NCBI GenBank assembly: GCA_902515985.1
Contig: CABXWY010000010.1
Span: 1-36,640 of the forward strand
Source of the DNA: an uncultured Pelagibacteraceae bacterium
Lineage (GTDB): Bacteria; Pseudomonadota; Alphaproteobacteria; Pelagibacterales; Pelagibacteraceae
DNA: 36,640 nt
Direction: 5' to 3'
In this document: piece by piece, positions 8,024 to 16,783 of the stretch
Numbering within the stretch: the first letter of the stretch is position 1
Layout of the letters: every line of letters starts with the position of its first letter
Made by a program: the position numbers and the translations under genes
The notes under the pieces: generated by a model
Told to the model about the DNA's origin: nothing
Seen by the model: only the letters and a program-made list of their open reading frames with translations
Databases searched by the model: none

Positions 8024-8935
8024 ATGCTTGATCGAGAGATAGTAAGTTTTTCAAAAAAAACAAATACTAAGTTTTTATACAATTATAATCTTAAAAAACT
8101 TAATTGGTTTAATATAGGAGGCGCTACAAAGTTTTTTTTTAAACCTGAAAAATTGGAAAAATTAGCACAATTTTTAAGAGAGTTTGGTAATAAAATAAAT
8201 ATATTTGTTTTAGGGGGTGGCTCCAATATTTTGCTAAGTGATAATTTATTTGATGGTGTTGTTATAAAATTAGGTAAAAATTTTTCAAATATTACTTTAA
8301 TGCCTAATAATATTATTGTGGCTGGTGCAGCTGTAACTGATAAAAAATTATCTGAATTTGCTCTTATTAATTCTATTGGTGGATTTGAATTTTTATCCTG
8401 TATACCCGGAACAGTAGGTGGTGGGCTAAAAATCAATTCTGGTTGTTATGGAAAAGAATTCAAAGATATATTAGTTTCTATTCAAGTTATAGACAAAAAT
8501 AATGGTATAATTAAAACTATACCAAGTTCACAGATTAACTTTAGTTATCGTAAAACAGATATAAATAAAGATTATATTTATTTGAGCGCATCTTTTAAGG
8601 GAAAAATAAAAAAAAAATCAGAAATTGAAAAAGAAATTAATATTTTAAAAAAAAAAAAACAAACTTCACAACCTTCAAAAATTAAAACAGGTGGAAGTAC
8701 ATTTAAAAACCCTTTAGACCAAACATCAGAAAAGGTTTGGCAACTAATTGAAAAATCTGTTCCACTAAATAAATGCTTTGGGGAGGCAGCTATTTCACAA
8801 AAACATTGCAATTTTTTGATTAATAAAGGCAACGCGTCCTTCGAAGACATGCGAAAACTTATTCGATTTATAAAAGAAAATGTGAAGTCAAAAACTGGGA
8901 TTAAATTAGAAACCGAAATAGAAATTATAGAGTAA
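8024..8935 (+). CDS. murB: UDP-N-acetylenolpyruvoylglucosamine reductase
   Basis: The 303-residue product has the FAD-binding pieces of MurB: NIGGATKFF near 30, VLGGGSNILLSD (62-73), and CIPGTVGGGLKINSGCYG (126-143). SYRKTD (174-179) holds the conserved Arg. GGSTFKNP (223-230) carries the Ser that protonates the substrate, and the C-terminal Glu lies in ETEIEIIE. It reduces enolpyruvyl-UDP-GlcNAc to UDP-MurNAc for peptidoglycan. In alphaproteobacteria murC normally precedes murB; here murB follows a glycan gene block instead. Its stop directly abuts the ddl start. Confidence 0.96.
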   Translation: MLDREIVSFSKKTNTKFLYNYNLKKLNWFNIGGATKFFFKPEKLEKLAQFLREFGNKINIFVLGGGSNILLSDNLFDGVVIKLGKNFSNITLMPNNIIVAGAAVTDKKLSEFALINSIGGFEFLSCIPGTVGGGLKINSGCYGKEFKDILVSIQVIDKNNGIIKTIPSSQINFSYRKTDINKDYIYLSASFKGKIKKKSEIEKEINILKKKKQTSQPSKIKTGGSTFKNPLDQTSEKVWQLIEKSVPLNKCFGEAAISQKHCNFLINKGNASFEDMRKLIRFIKENVKSKTGIKLETEIEIIE

Positions 8936-9850
8936 ATGAAAAAAAAAATTTTGATTTTAGGAGGTGGAATTTCCAAAGAGAGAGAAATAAGCTTGAATAC
9001 GGCTAGGCAAGTTAAAAATATTCTTAAAAAAAAATATAGAATTTTACAATCGGATTTAGATAAAAATTTTGAGCATAAATTAAAATCATTTAAACCAGAC
9101 ATAGTATTCAATGCACTGCATGGAAGATTTGGTGAGGATGGATATGTTCAGACAATTTTAGAGTATAATAAAATTAAATATACTCATTCCGGTATTTTAT
9201 CTTCTGCGTTGGCTATGGATAAAATAGCTTCGAAAAAGAAGTTTATTAAAAACAATATTCTCACACCAAGATTTATAAAGTTTAAATTTAATCTAGAAAA
9301 TAAAAATAGTTTAAAAGATAAAATAAAAAAAAAATTTAAATTTCCAATAGTTTTAAAGCCGATTAATGAAGGATCAAGTGTTGACGTTTATATAACAAAT
9401 GAAAAAAACTTAAGAAAAAACTTAAATAAATTAAAAAAATATAAAGAAATTCTTATTGAGGAATATATAGGAGGTAGAGAGATACAAGCGGCTATATTAG
9501 GAAATAAAAAATTAGGAATAATTGAACTGAGACCTAGAAGAGAATTTTACGATTATAAAGCAAAATACGACTCTAAATCTAAAACAGAACATATTATTCC
9601 AGTTGATCTCTCAAAAAAAAACTTAAAAAAAGTTTTAAATATTGCCTCTAAGGCGCACAAAATTTTAAAATGTAGGGGCGTGACTAGATCTGATTTTAAA
9701 TTTTTTCGAAATAAATTTTATTTATTAGAATTAAATACACAGCCTGGAATGACTGAATTGTCATTAGTTCCAGAAATTGCAGCTTTTAAAGGGATAAGCT
9801 TTTTTCGATTATTAGAATGGATTTTAAATGATGCTTCGATCAATAGATAA
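8936..9850 (+). CDS. ddl: D-alanine--D-alanine ligase
   Basis: The 304-residue ATP-grasp enzyme matches Ddl. The N-terminal GGGISKEREISL has the Glu that holds the first D-Ala. NALHGRFGEDG is the family signature. FPIVLKPINEGSSVDV holds the grasp lysine and the glycine/serine loop. RSDFKF and LELNTQPGMTELSLVP are the metal site and the second D-Ala site. Start ATG is the base after the murB stop. The 3' end overlaps ftsQ by 23 nt. It makes the D-Ala-D-Ala end of the peptidoglycan stem peptide. Confidence 0.96.
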   Translation: MKKKILILGGGISKEREISLNTARQVKNILKKKYRILQSDLDKNFEHKLKSFKPDIVFNALHGRFGEDGYVQTILEYNKIKYTHSGILSSALAMDKIASKKKFIKNNILTPRFIKFKFNLENKNSLKDKIKKKFKFPIVLKPINEGSSVDVYITNEKNLRKNLNKLKKYKEILIEEYIGGREIQAAILGNKKLGIIELRPRREFYDYKAKYDSKSKTEHIIPVDLSKKNLKKVLNIASKAHKILKCRGVTRSDFKFFRNKFYLLELNTQPGMTELSLVPEIAAFKGISFFRLLEWILNDASINR

Positions 9851-10499
9851 AAAAATTAAAATTTATTTTTACTTAATTTTATTTTTATTATTTTCTACAA
9901 TTTACAATTTTAAATTAGTAATTTATCTAAAAGAAATATTTATAATAACTAACATAGAAACTGCAAATAACAATCCTCAAATTATTGACGTAAATCGTCT
10001 TATAGATAAAAATATATTTTACATAGATAAAAAAAATATCGAGAAAGTTTTTTTGGAAAATCCAATTTTAAAATCTCTTGAAGTGAAAAAAATTTATCCA
10101 AATACTTTAAAAATAAATTTAATTAAATCAAAACCCATTGCTAAACTTGCCGCAAATAATGATAATATTTATTTTGGAGATAATGGAAGAATTTTTAGTT
10201 CTGATGAAACATATGAATCAATTCCAAATATAGTAGGAGAAATTAATTTAGAGATTATTAAAAAAACTATAAATATTATAAACAATTCATCTCTTGAGAT
10301 TTCTGATATTCAAACAATTAAAATTTATGCTTCGAAAAGATTTGATTTTATTTTTAAAAATAATAAAATTATTAAATTTCCTTTGGACATTGATGAAGAG
10401 GTCATGATTAATGCATTTAGATTTTATAAAAATAAAGATATAAAAAAAAATGTTATTGATTTAAGATTAAAAAATAAAATTATTATAAGTAATGGATAA
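9828..10499 (+). CDS. ftsQ: Cell division protein FtsQ
   Basis: The 223-residue product is a single-pass membrane protein: a short basic N-terminus, one hydrophobic helix at about 11-30, then a periplasmic POTRA-like region (IVYLKEIFI... to KSLEVKKIYPNTLKINL) and the FtsQ domain (KPIAKLAANNDNIYFGDNGRIFS, then the PNIVGE stretch). The VKKIYPNTLKI-like strand is typical of DivIB/FtsQ. It is shorter than E. coli FtsQ (276), mainly because of a short cytoplasmic start. It lies between ddl and ftsA, the standard place in the division cluster, and overlaps both neighbours. Confidence 0.9.
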   Translation: MMLRSIDKKIKIYFYLILFLLFSTIYNFKLVIYLKEIFIITNIETANNNPQIIDVNRLIDKNIFYIDKKNIEKVFLENPILKSLEVKKIYPNTLKINLIKSKPIAKLAANNDNIYFGDNGRIFSSDETYESIPNIVGEINLEIIKKTINIINNSSLEISDIQTIKIYASKRFDFIFKNNKIIKFPLDIDEEVMINAFRFYKNKDIKKNVIDLRLKNKIIISNG

Positions 10500-11199
10500 T
10501 TTTCAAATTTTTATAAATATAAATATAATTCATAAGTCTATATGTTTTATAATTAATTTAGATAATAAAATTCAACCTATTTTTTATAAAAAAATTATTT
10601 TGGAAAATCTTACATATGAAAATTTTTGTTTTGAGGACCGTTTTGAAACAATATTGAAAAAAACTATATTAGAGGTAGAAAAACAATTTCAAACACCAGT
10701 AGATAAAGTAAATTTGATGATTGAGGATAAAAAACTCAATACTATAGACATAACAGTTAGAGAAAACTTAGAAAATAAAAATATTAATAAAACAATCGTA
10801 GAATACTTATTACAAGATGTAAGAAAGCAAATACTTGAAAACCACTTTGAAAAAAAAATTGTTCATATAGTTATAAAAAAATGTTTTATTGACGGCGATG
10901 AATACAACAATATTCCTTTAGGAAAAAAATGTAAAAATTTGGTCATTGAAACAAGTTTTATTTATTTACAAAAATCTTTTGTATCAAAACTTGAATTTTT
11001 ACTTAAAAAACACCAAATCGTAATCAATAAAATAATTTGTACAAATTATGCAAAATCTTTAATAGATATTGATATCGACGATTTATCAAAAGCTGGCTTA
11101 GCTGTTCTTAATGATAATAACCTTAATGAGGTAGGTATTAACTCAAAAAAAATAGGAAAATCTGGTTTTTTTGAAAAATTATTTCATATTTTTTCATAA
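10492..11199 (+). CDS. ftsA: Shortened FtsA-like division protein lacking the second half
   Basis: Only 235 residues, against about 400-430 for FtsA. Residues 1-200 can be laid by eye along FtsA: FININIIHKSICFII replaces the DIGTSK strand, ETILKKTILEVEKQF is the next helix, then domain 1C (IDITVRENLENKNINKTI to QILENHFEKKIVHIVIKKCFIDG), YNNIPLG for the DP-G-G loop, and INKIICTNYAKSLIDI. Where FtsA has the second phosphate-binding strand (DMGGGTT), the text reads AVLNDNNLNEVG and stops after GFFEKLFHIFS, which looks like the C-terminal amphipathic membrane anchor. So 1A and 1C plus anchor appear kept, and 2A/2B (ATP lobe and FtsZ contact) are absent. Position after ftsQ supports the call. No remnant lies downstream. 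Confidence 0.72.
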   Translation: MDNFQIFININIIHKSICFIINLDNKIQPIFYKKIILENLTYENFCFEDRFETILKKTILEVEKQFQTPVDKVNLMIEDKKLNTIDITVRENLENKNINKTIVEYLLQDVRKQILENHFEKKIVHIVIKKCFIDGDEYNNIPLGKKCKNLVIETSFIYLQKSFVSKLEFLLKKHQIVINKIICTNYAKSLIDIDIDDLSKAGLAVLNDNNLNEVGINSKKIGKSGFFEKLFHIFS

Positions 11200-11261
11200 T
11201 TGTATTTTATCGTAATATTTGTTGTTTTTTACACCTACCTCTAAAATCATATAAAGCTTTG
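11200..11261 (+). other. Short gap where ftsZ is normally found
   Basis: Only about 60 AT-rich bases separate the ftsA stop from lpxC. In most alphaproteobacteria ftsZ (about 1.0-1.5 kb) lies here. I see no FtsZ-like codons in any frame. Confidence 0.7.
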
Positions 11262-12182
11262 ATGGCAATTTTAAATCAAAAAACAATTAAAGAAGCTCTA
11301 AATTTTGAGGGTATAACTTTACATAAAGGTAAATACGCTAAAATGCGTTTATTACCATCTCCACCAAATAGTGGCATTGTATTTAAAAGAGTGGATTTGA
11401 ATAAAAATAACCTTGTTTTAGCCAATTTTTGCAATGTTAGTGATGCAACTTTATGTACAACATTAACGAACGAAGCTGGTGTTAAAGTTTCAACAGTAGA
11501 ACATTTAATGGCAGCTTTATATGGAATGGGAGTAGATAATGCTTTGGTGGAAATTGATCAAGAGGAAATACCAATTATGGATGGTTCATCAAAAAAATTT
11601 GTAGAAGCAATTAAGAATATAGGTTTAAAAATTTCTTCTACTCCGATCAAAATAATAAAAATTTTAAATAAAATAGAAATTATAGATAACAACAAACGTA
11701 TTTCAATTGAACCAACCAAAACTACTTTAGAGATAGATTTTGAAATAAAGTTCAATAATCAATTAATTGGTAATCAAAGAAACTTAATAAATGTTTTTGA
11801 AAATGATATTACAGATATTTACAACTCTAGAACTTTTTGCCTTTATGAAGACGTTGAAAAACTTAAGAGCATGAACCTTGCAAAAGGCGGTTCACTTGAA
11901 AACGCAATAGTTGTAAAAGATAATAGTATTTTAAATAGTGAAAAGCTAAGAAATAAAAAAGAATTTGTTAACCATAAGATTTTGGACTGTATGGGAGATT
12001 TATTCTTATCAGGTTATAAAATTATTGGAAAAGTAGTTTGTTCGCAGGGTGGCCATAGACTTACAAACGAATTATTAAGAAAGGTTTTCATGAATAATGA
12101 AAACTTCTCAATATTTGAATTGAAAGAAAAAATAATACCCAATACATTTATCAACAAAAAAACTCTTAAATCTATAGCTTAA
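11262..12182 (+). CDS. lpxC: UDP-3-O-acyl-N-acetylglucosamine deacetylase
   Basis: The 306-residue zinc enzyme is complete. GITLHKG (17-23) is the first LpxC signature, and SDATLCTTL and VSTVEHLMAALYG supply zinc His81. The IMDGSSKKF segment follows. HKILDCMGDL supplies His238 and Asp242, and GGHRLTNELL holds the catalytic His265. It deacetylates UDP-3-O-acyl-GlcNAc, the committed step of lipid A. I use ATG 11262 rather than the TTG just before it (11259). It lies directly after ftsA, where ftsZ would be expected, and before bamD, so the envelope part of the cluster is in its usual order. Confidence 0.97.
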   Translation: MAILNQKTIKEALNFEGITLHKGKYAKMRLLPSPPNSGIVFKRVDLNKNNLVLANFCNVSDATLCTTLTNEAGVKVSTVEHLMAALYGMGVDNALVEIDQEEIPIMDGSSKKFVEAIKNIGLKISSTPIKIIKILNKIEIIDNNKRISIEPTKTTLEIDFEIKFNNQLIGNQRNLINVFENDITDIYNSRTFCLYEDVEKLKSMNLAKGGSLENAIVVKDNSILNSEKLRNKKEFVNHKILDCMGDLFLSGYKIIGKVVCSQGGHRLTNELLRKVFMNNENFSIFELKEKIIPNTFINKKTLKSIA

Positions 12183-12223
12183 ATTAATTTTCAGTTTTGC
12201 AATTAATCTGCTAAAAATGATTG

Positions 12224-13060
12224 ATGCAAAACATTATAGTTTTAATAATTTCTATATTCCTAATAATTAATCTTACTTCATGTAAGTCAAATAAAGAGAA
12301 AGTATCAATTCTTAAAGAGGAAAACTTAGAATCACAAATGATAGATGCTTACAAGGAAGCCTATGAGGAGCTTGAAAGGGGTGATGTAATTTATGCTGCT
12401 AAAAAATTTAATGAAGCTGAATTGCTTTATCCACAGTCAGAGTGGGCACCAAAAGCAATATTATTGGCAGCATATTCTTATTATTCTCAAAATTATTACG
12501 ACGAAGCTTTAGCAGAATTAGATCGTTTTTTTAAAAAGTATCCAAAAAATCAAAATACAGACTATGCACATTTTTTGTATGCGATGTGTTATTATGAAAA
12601 TATTATAGATGAAAAAAAAGATTTAGAGCCATTATTAATCTCAAAAAAAAGATTTGAATTAATTGTCAACAACTATCCAGATACAGATTTTGCACAGGAT
12701 GCAAAATATAAAATAAATTTGATTAATGATGTTTTAGCTTCAAAAGAGATTTATTTAGGAAAATATTATTTAAAAAAAAAGAAGTGGGTCGCTGCAATCA
12801 ATAGATTTAAAAATATTTTAGAGTTTTATGAAACTACAATCTATGTTGAAGAGGCAATTCATCGGCTTGTAGAAACAAATTATAAAATTGGTTTATTAGA
12901 CGAAGCCGAAAAATATGCTAGTTTATTAGCGTATAACTACCAATCCAGCGAATGGTACGAACAGTCATATAAGATATTTAATAGAGATTATCAAACAACA
13001 TACGAAATTAAAAAAGAGAAAAGTTCAGTCTTTAATAAATTTAAAAAATTATTTAAATGA
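12224..13060 (+). CDS. bamD: Outer-membrane assembly lipoprotein BamD (ComL)
   Basis: The 278-residue product begins with a lipoprotein signal: a hydrophobic run, then NLTSC with the lipid-carrying Cys at residue 20. Tetratricopeptide-like repeats follow (AYEELERGDVIYAAKKFNEAELLYPQS, YYDEALAELDRFFKKYPKN, then further pairs), the array of BamD that binds BamA and helps insert outer-membrane proteins. ATG 12224 is preferred; TTG 12221 would add one residue. The order lpxC-bamD-ligA is normal except that recN, usually between bamD and ligA, is missing: the bamD stop overlaps the ligA start by 4 nt. Confidence 0.93.
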   Translation: MQNIIVLIISIFLIINLTSCKSNKEKVSILKEENLESQMIDAYKEAYEELERGDVIYAAKKFNEAELLYPQSEWAPKAILLAAYSYYSQNYYDEALAELDRFFKKYPKNQNTDYAHFLYAMCYYENIIDEKKDLEPLLISKKRFELIVNNYPDTDFAQDAKYKINLINDVLASKEIYLGKYYLKKKKWVAAINRFKNILEFYETTIYVEEAIHRLVETNYKIGLLDEAEKYASLLAYNYQSSEWYEQSYKIFNRDYQTTYEIKKEKSSVFNKFKKLFK

Positions 13061-15099
13061 TCAAAAAAGTAAATTTTAAAATAAAAAAAAATTACTTAGA
13101 AAAAATAAAAAAATTTAAAAAATATAATGAGAGTTACTATAATAAAAGCTTTCCTATTATAGATGATTCTGATTACGATAGTTTAAAAAATGAAATACTA
13201 GAACTCGAGAAAAAATACTCATTTTTAACTAGCAATCAATCTCCATCTATAAGTGTTGGTTACAAACCATCAAAAAATTTTAATAAAGTTAAACATAGGA
13301 TACCAATGCTGTCTTTAAATAATGCTTTTGATAGAGACGATTTAATTAATTTTGAGAAGAAAATTTTTAATTTTTTAAGCTTAAAAAAAAGTAACAATAT
13401 TGAGTATAGTGCAGAACCGAAAATAGATGGAGTTTCAGCATCCTTATATTATCAAAATGGTAAATTTATTCAGGGACTTTCTAGAGGAGATGGAGTTGAA
13501 GGTGAAGATATAACTGAAAATTTAAGTACTATAAAAGATATACCTAAGATTTTAAAAGGTAAAAATCTTCCTGACGAAATAGACATAAGGGGTGAAGTTT
13601 TCATAAAAAATTCAGAGTTTAAAAATTTAAGTGAAAAGTTTGCAAATCCTAGAAATGCAGCATCAGGATCGTTAAGACAAAAAGACCCAAAAAAAACAAA
13701 AGAAATCCCATTAAATTTTATAGCTTACACATATGGTTTTTCAAAAAATTTAAATATTTCTAATCAATTTGAATTTTTAAAAAATCTGAAAGATTGGGGT
13801 TTTAAAGTAAATAAATTAAATAAAATTTTAAAGGGAGTTGACAACTTAATTAAAAACCATTCTCAACTTGAGGAAATAAGAAAAGAAATTGACTTTGATA
13901 TTGATGGCATTGTTTATAAGGTAAATGATTTTAGTCTTCAAAAACGATTAGGATTTGTCGCTAATGCACCTAGATGGGCTATAGCTCATAAGTTTTCTGC
14001 AAACAACTCAATATCCGAAATATTAAAAATAGAAATTCAAGTTGGGAGAACGGGAGCACTAACACCAGTGGCTAAAATTAAACCTGTAAATATAGGGGGG
14101 GTATTAGTATCAAATGCTACACTACATAACGAAGATGAAATTTCAAGAAAAGATATCAGAATTAACGATACAGTTACAGTAGAGAGAGCAGGCGATGTTA
14201 TACCTCATGTCATATCTGTGGATTTAAAAAAAAGAGATAAAAATTCAAAAAAATTTATTTTCCCAAAAGTGTGTCCATCATGTGGATCAATGACTATAAA
14301 AGATTATAATACAGTAACAAAAAAATTTGACGCCGTAAGAAGATGTATTAATGATGGTTATGGATGTGAGAAAATAGCTATTGAAAAAATTAAGCATTTC
14401 GTATCCAAAGAAGCCTTTAATATAGATGGGTTAGGAAAAAAAATTGTTGAAAATTTCTGGGAATTGAAATTAATCAGATATCCTCAAGATATATTTAATT
14501 TAGACTATAAAAAAATTTCAAATTTAGATGGATGGGGCAACCTATCTGTTGCTAATTTAAAATATTCTATAGAGCAAAAGAAAAGAATTACATTAAGTAA
14601 ATTTATTTACTCACTTGGCATTAGGCATATTGGTCAAGAAAATGCAAAGTTGTTGTCAAAATATTTAAAAAATCCAATAAATTTTTTTAATTTAAGAGAA
14701 ATAGAGAATTTTAATGATATTTTAAATATTGATGGCATTGGTGATACACAAATAAAATCAATAGAAAAATTTTTTAAAAATAAGAAAAATTTAACTGTTT
14801 TGGAAGAATTAAGAAAATGCTTAATAATTTCTTCTGAAAAAGAAGATTTAAAAAACGGTGTTTTAAAAGATAAAATATTTTTATTTACAGGTAAACTTCA
14901 AGGAATAAGTAGAGCGGAGGCAAAATCTCTTGTTGAAAAAAATTCAGGCAAGATAGCAAGTAACGTTAGTCGAAAATTAAATTTTTTAATTATTGGTGAT
15001 AAACCAACAAAAAGAAAAGTAAGTGAGGCAAAAAGCTTAAATATTAAGATAATTTCACAATTGGAATTTTTAAAAATGTTAAATATTAAAGATTTTTAA
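13057..15099 (+). CDS. ligA: NAD-dependent DNA ligase
   Basis: The 680-residue protein has all LigA domains in order: the NAD-contacting Ia helices, adenylation site SAEPKIDGVSASL with nucleophile Lys122, SRGDGVEGEDITEN, and DIDGIVYKVN. An OB fold follows at IQVGRTGALTPVAKIKPV. The four-Cys zinc site (CPSCG, then CINDGYGC) comes next, then helix-hairpin-helix repeats (FNIDGLGKKIVENF, NIDGIGDTQIKSI). A C-terminal BRCT domain closes it (KIFLFTGKLQGISRAEAKSLVE). It seals nicks in replication and repair. Its 3' end overlaps the convergent aminopeptidase gene by 14 nt. Confidence 0.97.
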   Translation: MIKKVNFKIKKNYLEKIKKFKKYNESYYNKSFPIIDDSDYDSLKNEILELEKKYSFLTSNQSPSISVGYKPSKNFNKVKHRIPMLSLNNAFDRDDLINFEKKIFNFLSLKKSNNIEYSAEPKIDGVSASLYYQNGKFIQGLSRGDGVEGEDITENLSTIKDIPKILKGKNLPDEIDIRGEVFIKNSEFKNLSEKFANPRNAASGSLRQKDPKKTKEIPLNFIAYTYGFSKNLNISNQFEFLKNLKDWGFKVNKLNKILKGVDNLIKNHSQLEEIRKEIDFDIDGIVYKVNDFSLQKRLGFVANAPRWAIAHKFSANNSISEILKIEIQVGRTGALTPVAKIKPVNIGGVLVSNATLHNEDEISRKDIRINDTVTVERAGDVIPHVISVDLKKRDKNSKKFIFPKVCPSCGSMTIKDYNTVTKKFDAVRRCINDGYGCEKIAIEKIKHFVSKEAFNIDGLGKKIVENFWELKLIRYPQDIFNLDYKKISNLDGWGNLSVANLKYSIEQKKRITLSKFIYSLGIRHIGQENAKLLSKYLKNPINFFNLREIENFNDILNIDGIGDTQIKSIEKFFKNKKNLTVLEELRKCLIISSEKEDLKNGVLKDKIFLFTGKLQGISRAEAKSLVEKNSGKIASNVSRKLNFLIIGDKPTKRKVSEAKSLNIKIISQLEFLKMLNIKDF

Positions 15100-16783
15100 T
15101 CAGCCATCTTCTCTCATTTTGTGTTAAATATTTTGAAATTTTTGAATAAACTAATAAGTGATAATTTAATAAATAATCTTTTTCTTTCTTGTTGAGTAAC
15201 TTATAATTAATAAGATCTATATCTATTGGAGCAAGAGTTAGGTTTTCAAAAAATAGCTTTTTATTTTTTTTTCTTACATATACTAAGTTTTCTATTCTGA
15301 TTCCAAATTTTCCCTCTTTATAAAATCCTGGTTCATTACTTAAAATCATGCCCTCTTTAAGTTTTATACGATTAAATTTAGAGATTGATTGTGGGCCTTC
15401 ATGAACATTTAAAAAGTAACCAACACCATGACCTGTTCCATGACCATAATCAAGTTTATATTCTTTTAGATACTTTCTTGCGTGTATATCCAATTTTTGC
15501 CCAGTATTGTTTTTATCTATATCACTTGTTACAACGGCAATATGACCTTTAAGTACTAAAGTATAAAAGTTTTTTATCCATGTTGGTTGATTGCTAAAAC
15601 AGATTGTTCTTGTTACATCAGTCGTTCCATACTTATATTGCCCGCCCGAGTCACAAAGAAATAAGTCTTTTTGGTTAATATTTTTATTGGTTTTTTTGGT
15701 AGCTCTATAATGTACTATTGCACCATTCGAACCTGTTCCTGCTATTGTGCTGAAACTTGGATATAAATATTTTTTACTTTTTTTTCTAAAACTTTCTAAT
15801 TTCTTTTCTGCGCTAAGTTCAGTTAAATTTTTATTTTTAAAATTTTTTATCCAAAAAAGGAATTTAGTTAAAGCAACTCCATCTGTAATATGACTTTGTA
15901 TCATATTTTTAATTTCAATAGAATTTTTTATAGATTTAAAAAAATAACAAGGGTCAATCCTACTAGTAATTAAAAATTTTTTTTTAATAATATTTTCATT
16001 AAAAACTGATAAAGTCTTATCATCTATAATAAATTTTTTTCCTTTTAAACTGTTTATTAGATTTTCAAAATTATTTCTCTCTATTACTTGATCAACAAGC
16101 AATTTTCTTTCAATGAGTAATTTTTTTGTTTTATGTTTTTCAGTAATTAAATAAAACTTTTTATTCTTACCCAATATTAAATTACAATTTGGCAGGGGTG
16201 AATAGGGGGTATCTGATCCTCTAATATTTAGTAGCCAGGCTACATTTTCAGGTGCACTTATAAGAATAAAGTCTGCTTTTTTATTTTTTAAATATCTTAA
16301 TAACAAATTAATTTTTTTACTATAACTTATACCAGCCACTTGTGTTGGCAATGAGTAAAAAGGTTTTTCTTTGGTCCTCTTCTTTTTAAAAATTTGGTCT
16401 ATAAGATTTTTTTCAATAGCTTTTAATTTAATTTTACTTCCAAATAAATAACTTAATTGATTATGAGTAAATAGATTTGGATCAAATCCTAATACAACAT
16501 TACTTAATATATCCTTAGGTAGCTTTTCATGAAACTTTTTAATTTGAAAAAATTTACCAGACTCAAGTCTAGCTTGAATTGTGTATCTGCTATCAACAAA
16601 TAAATAGTTTTTTTTTAATAAAATGATTGCTAATCCAGCAGATCCACTAAAATTTGTTATTAATTTCAGTCTATTGTGTTTTACTTGTTCAGTAAAAAAA
16701 TTGTCATTTTTTGGAATAATATACCCATCTAAATTCAAATCTGATATTAATTTTAAAATAGTATTTAAACCTTTTTTTTTCAT
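15086..16783 (-). CDS. M24 family Xaa-Pro aminopeptidase (long form)
   Basis: The 565-residue product has two creatinase-type N-terminal domains and a pita-bread catalytic domain. Metal ligands are visible as Asp in FLCDSGGQYKYGTTDVTRT (two Asp), His in YGHGTGHGVGYFLNVHEGP, Glu in ILSNEPGFY and Glu in FGIRIENLVYV. The length and the VAWLLNIRG...PYSPL segment fit the long Xaa-Pro aminopeptidase type (about 600 residues), which removes N-terminal residues before proline in the cytoplasm. ATG 16783 overlaps the upstream uvrD stop by 4 nt, so the two are an operon. The 3' end overlaps ligA. Confidence 0.93.
   Translation of the reverse strand: MKKKGLNTILKLISDLNLDGYIIPKNDNFFTEQVKHNRLKLITNFSGSAGLAIILLKKNYLFVDSRYTIQARLESGKFFQIKKFHEKLPKDILSNVVLGFDPNLFTHNQLSYLFGSKIKLKAIEKNLIDQIFKKKRTKEKPFYSLPTQVAGISYSKKINLLLRYLKNKKADFILISAPENVAWLLNIRGSDTPYSPLPNCNLILGKNKKFYLITEKHKTKKLLIERKLLVDQVIERNNFENLINSLKGKKFIIDDKTLSVFNENIIKKKFLITSRIDPCYFFKSIKNSIEIKNMIQSHITDGVALTKFLFWIKNFKNKNLTELSAEKKLESFRKKSKKYLYPSFSTIAGTGSNGAIVHYRATKKTNKNINQKDLFLCDSGGQYKYGTTDVTRTICFSNQPTWIKNFYTLVLKGHIAVVTSDIDKNNTGQKLDIHARKYLKEYKLDYGHGTGHGVGYFLNVHEGPQSISKFNRIKLKEGMILSNEPGFYKEGKFGIRIENLVYVRKKNKKLFFENLTLAPIDIDLINYKLLNKKEKDYLLNYHLLVYSKISKYLTQNERRWLIKNL

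Noticed and set aside
8578..9111. Minus-strand open frame of 177 codons across the murB-ddl junction
   Set aside because: Hydrophobic shadow of A-rich coding sequence; both plus-strand genes are certain.
10492..11261. Frameshift as cause of the short ftsA
   Set aside because: The next 60 nt before lpxC cannot hold 180 missing codons, and the product already ends in an anchor-like helix.
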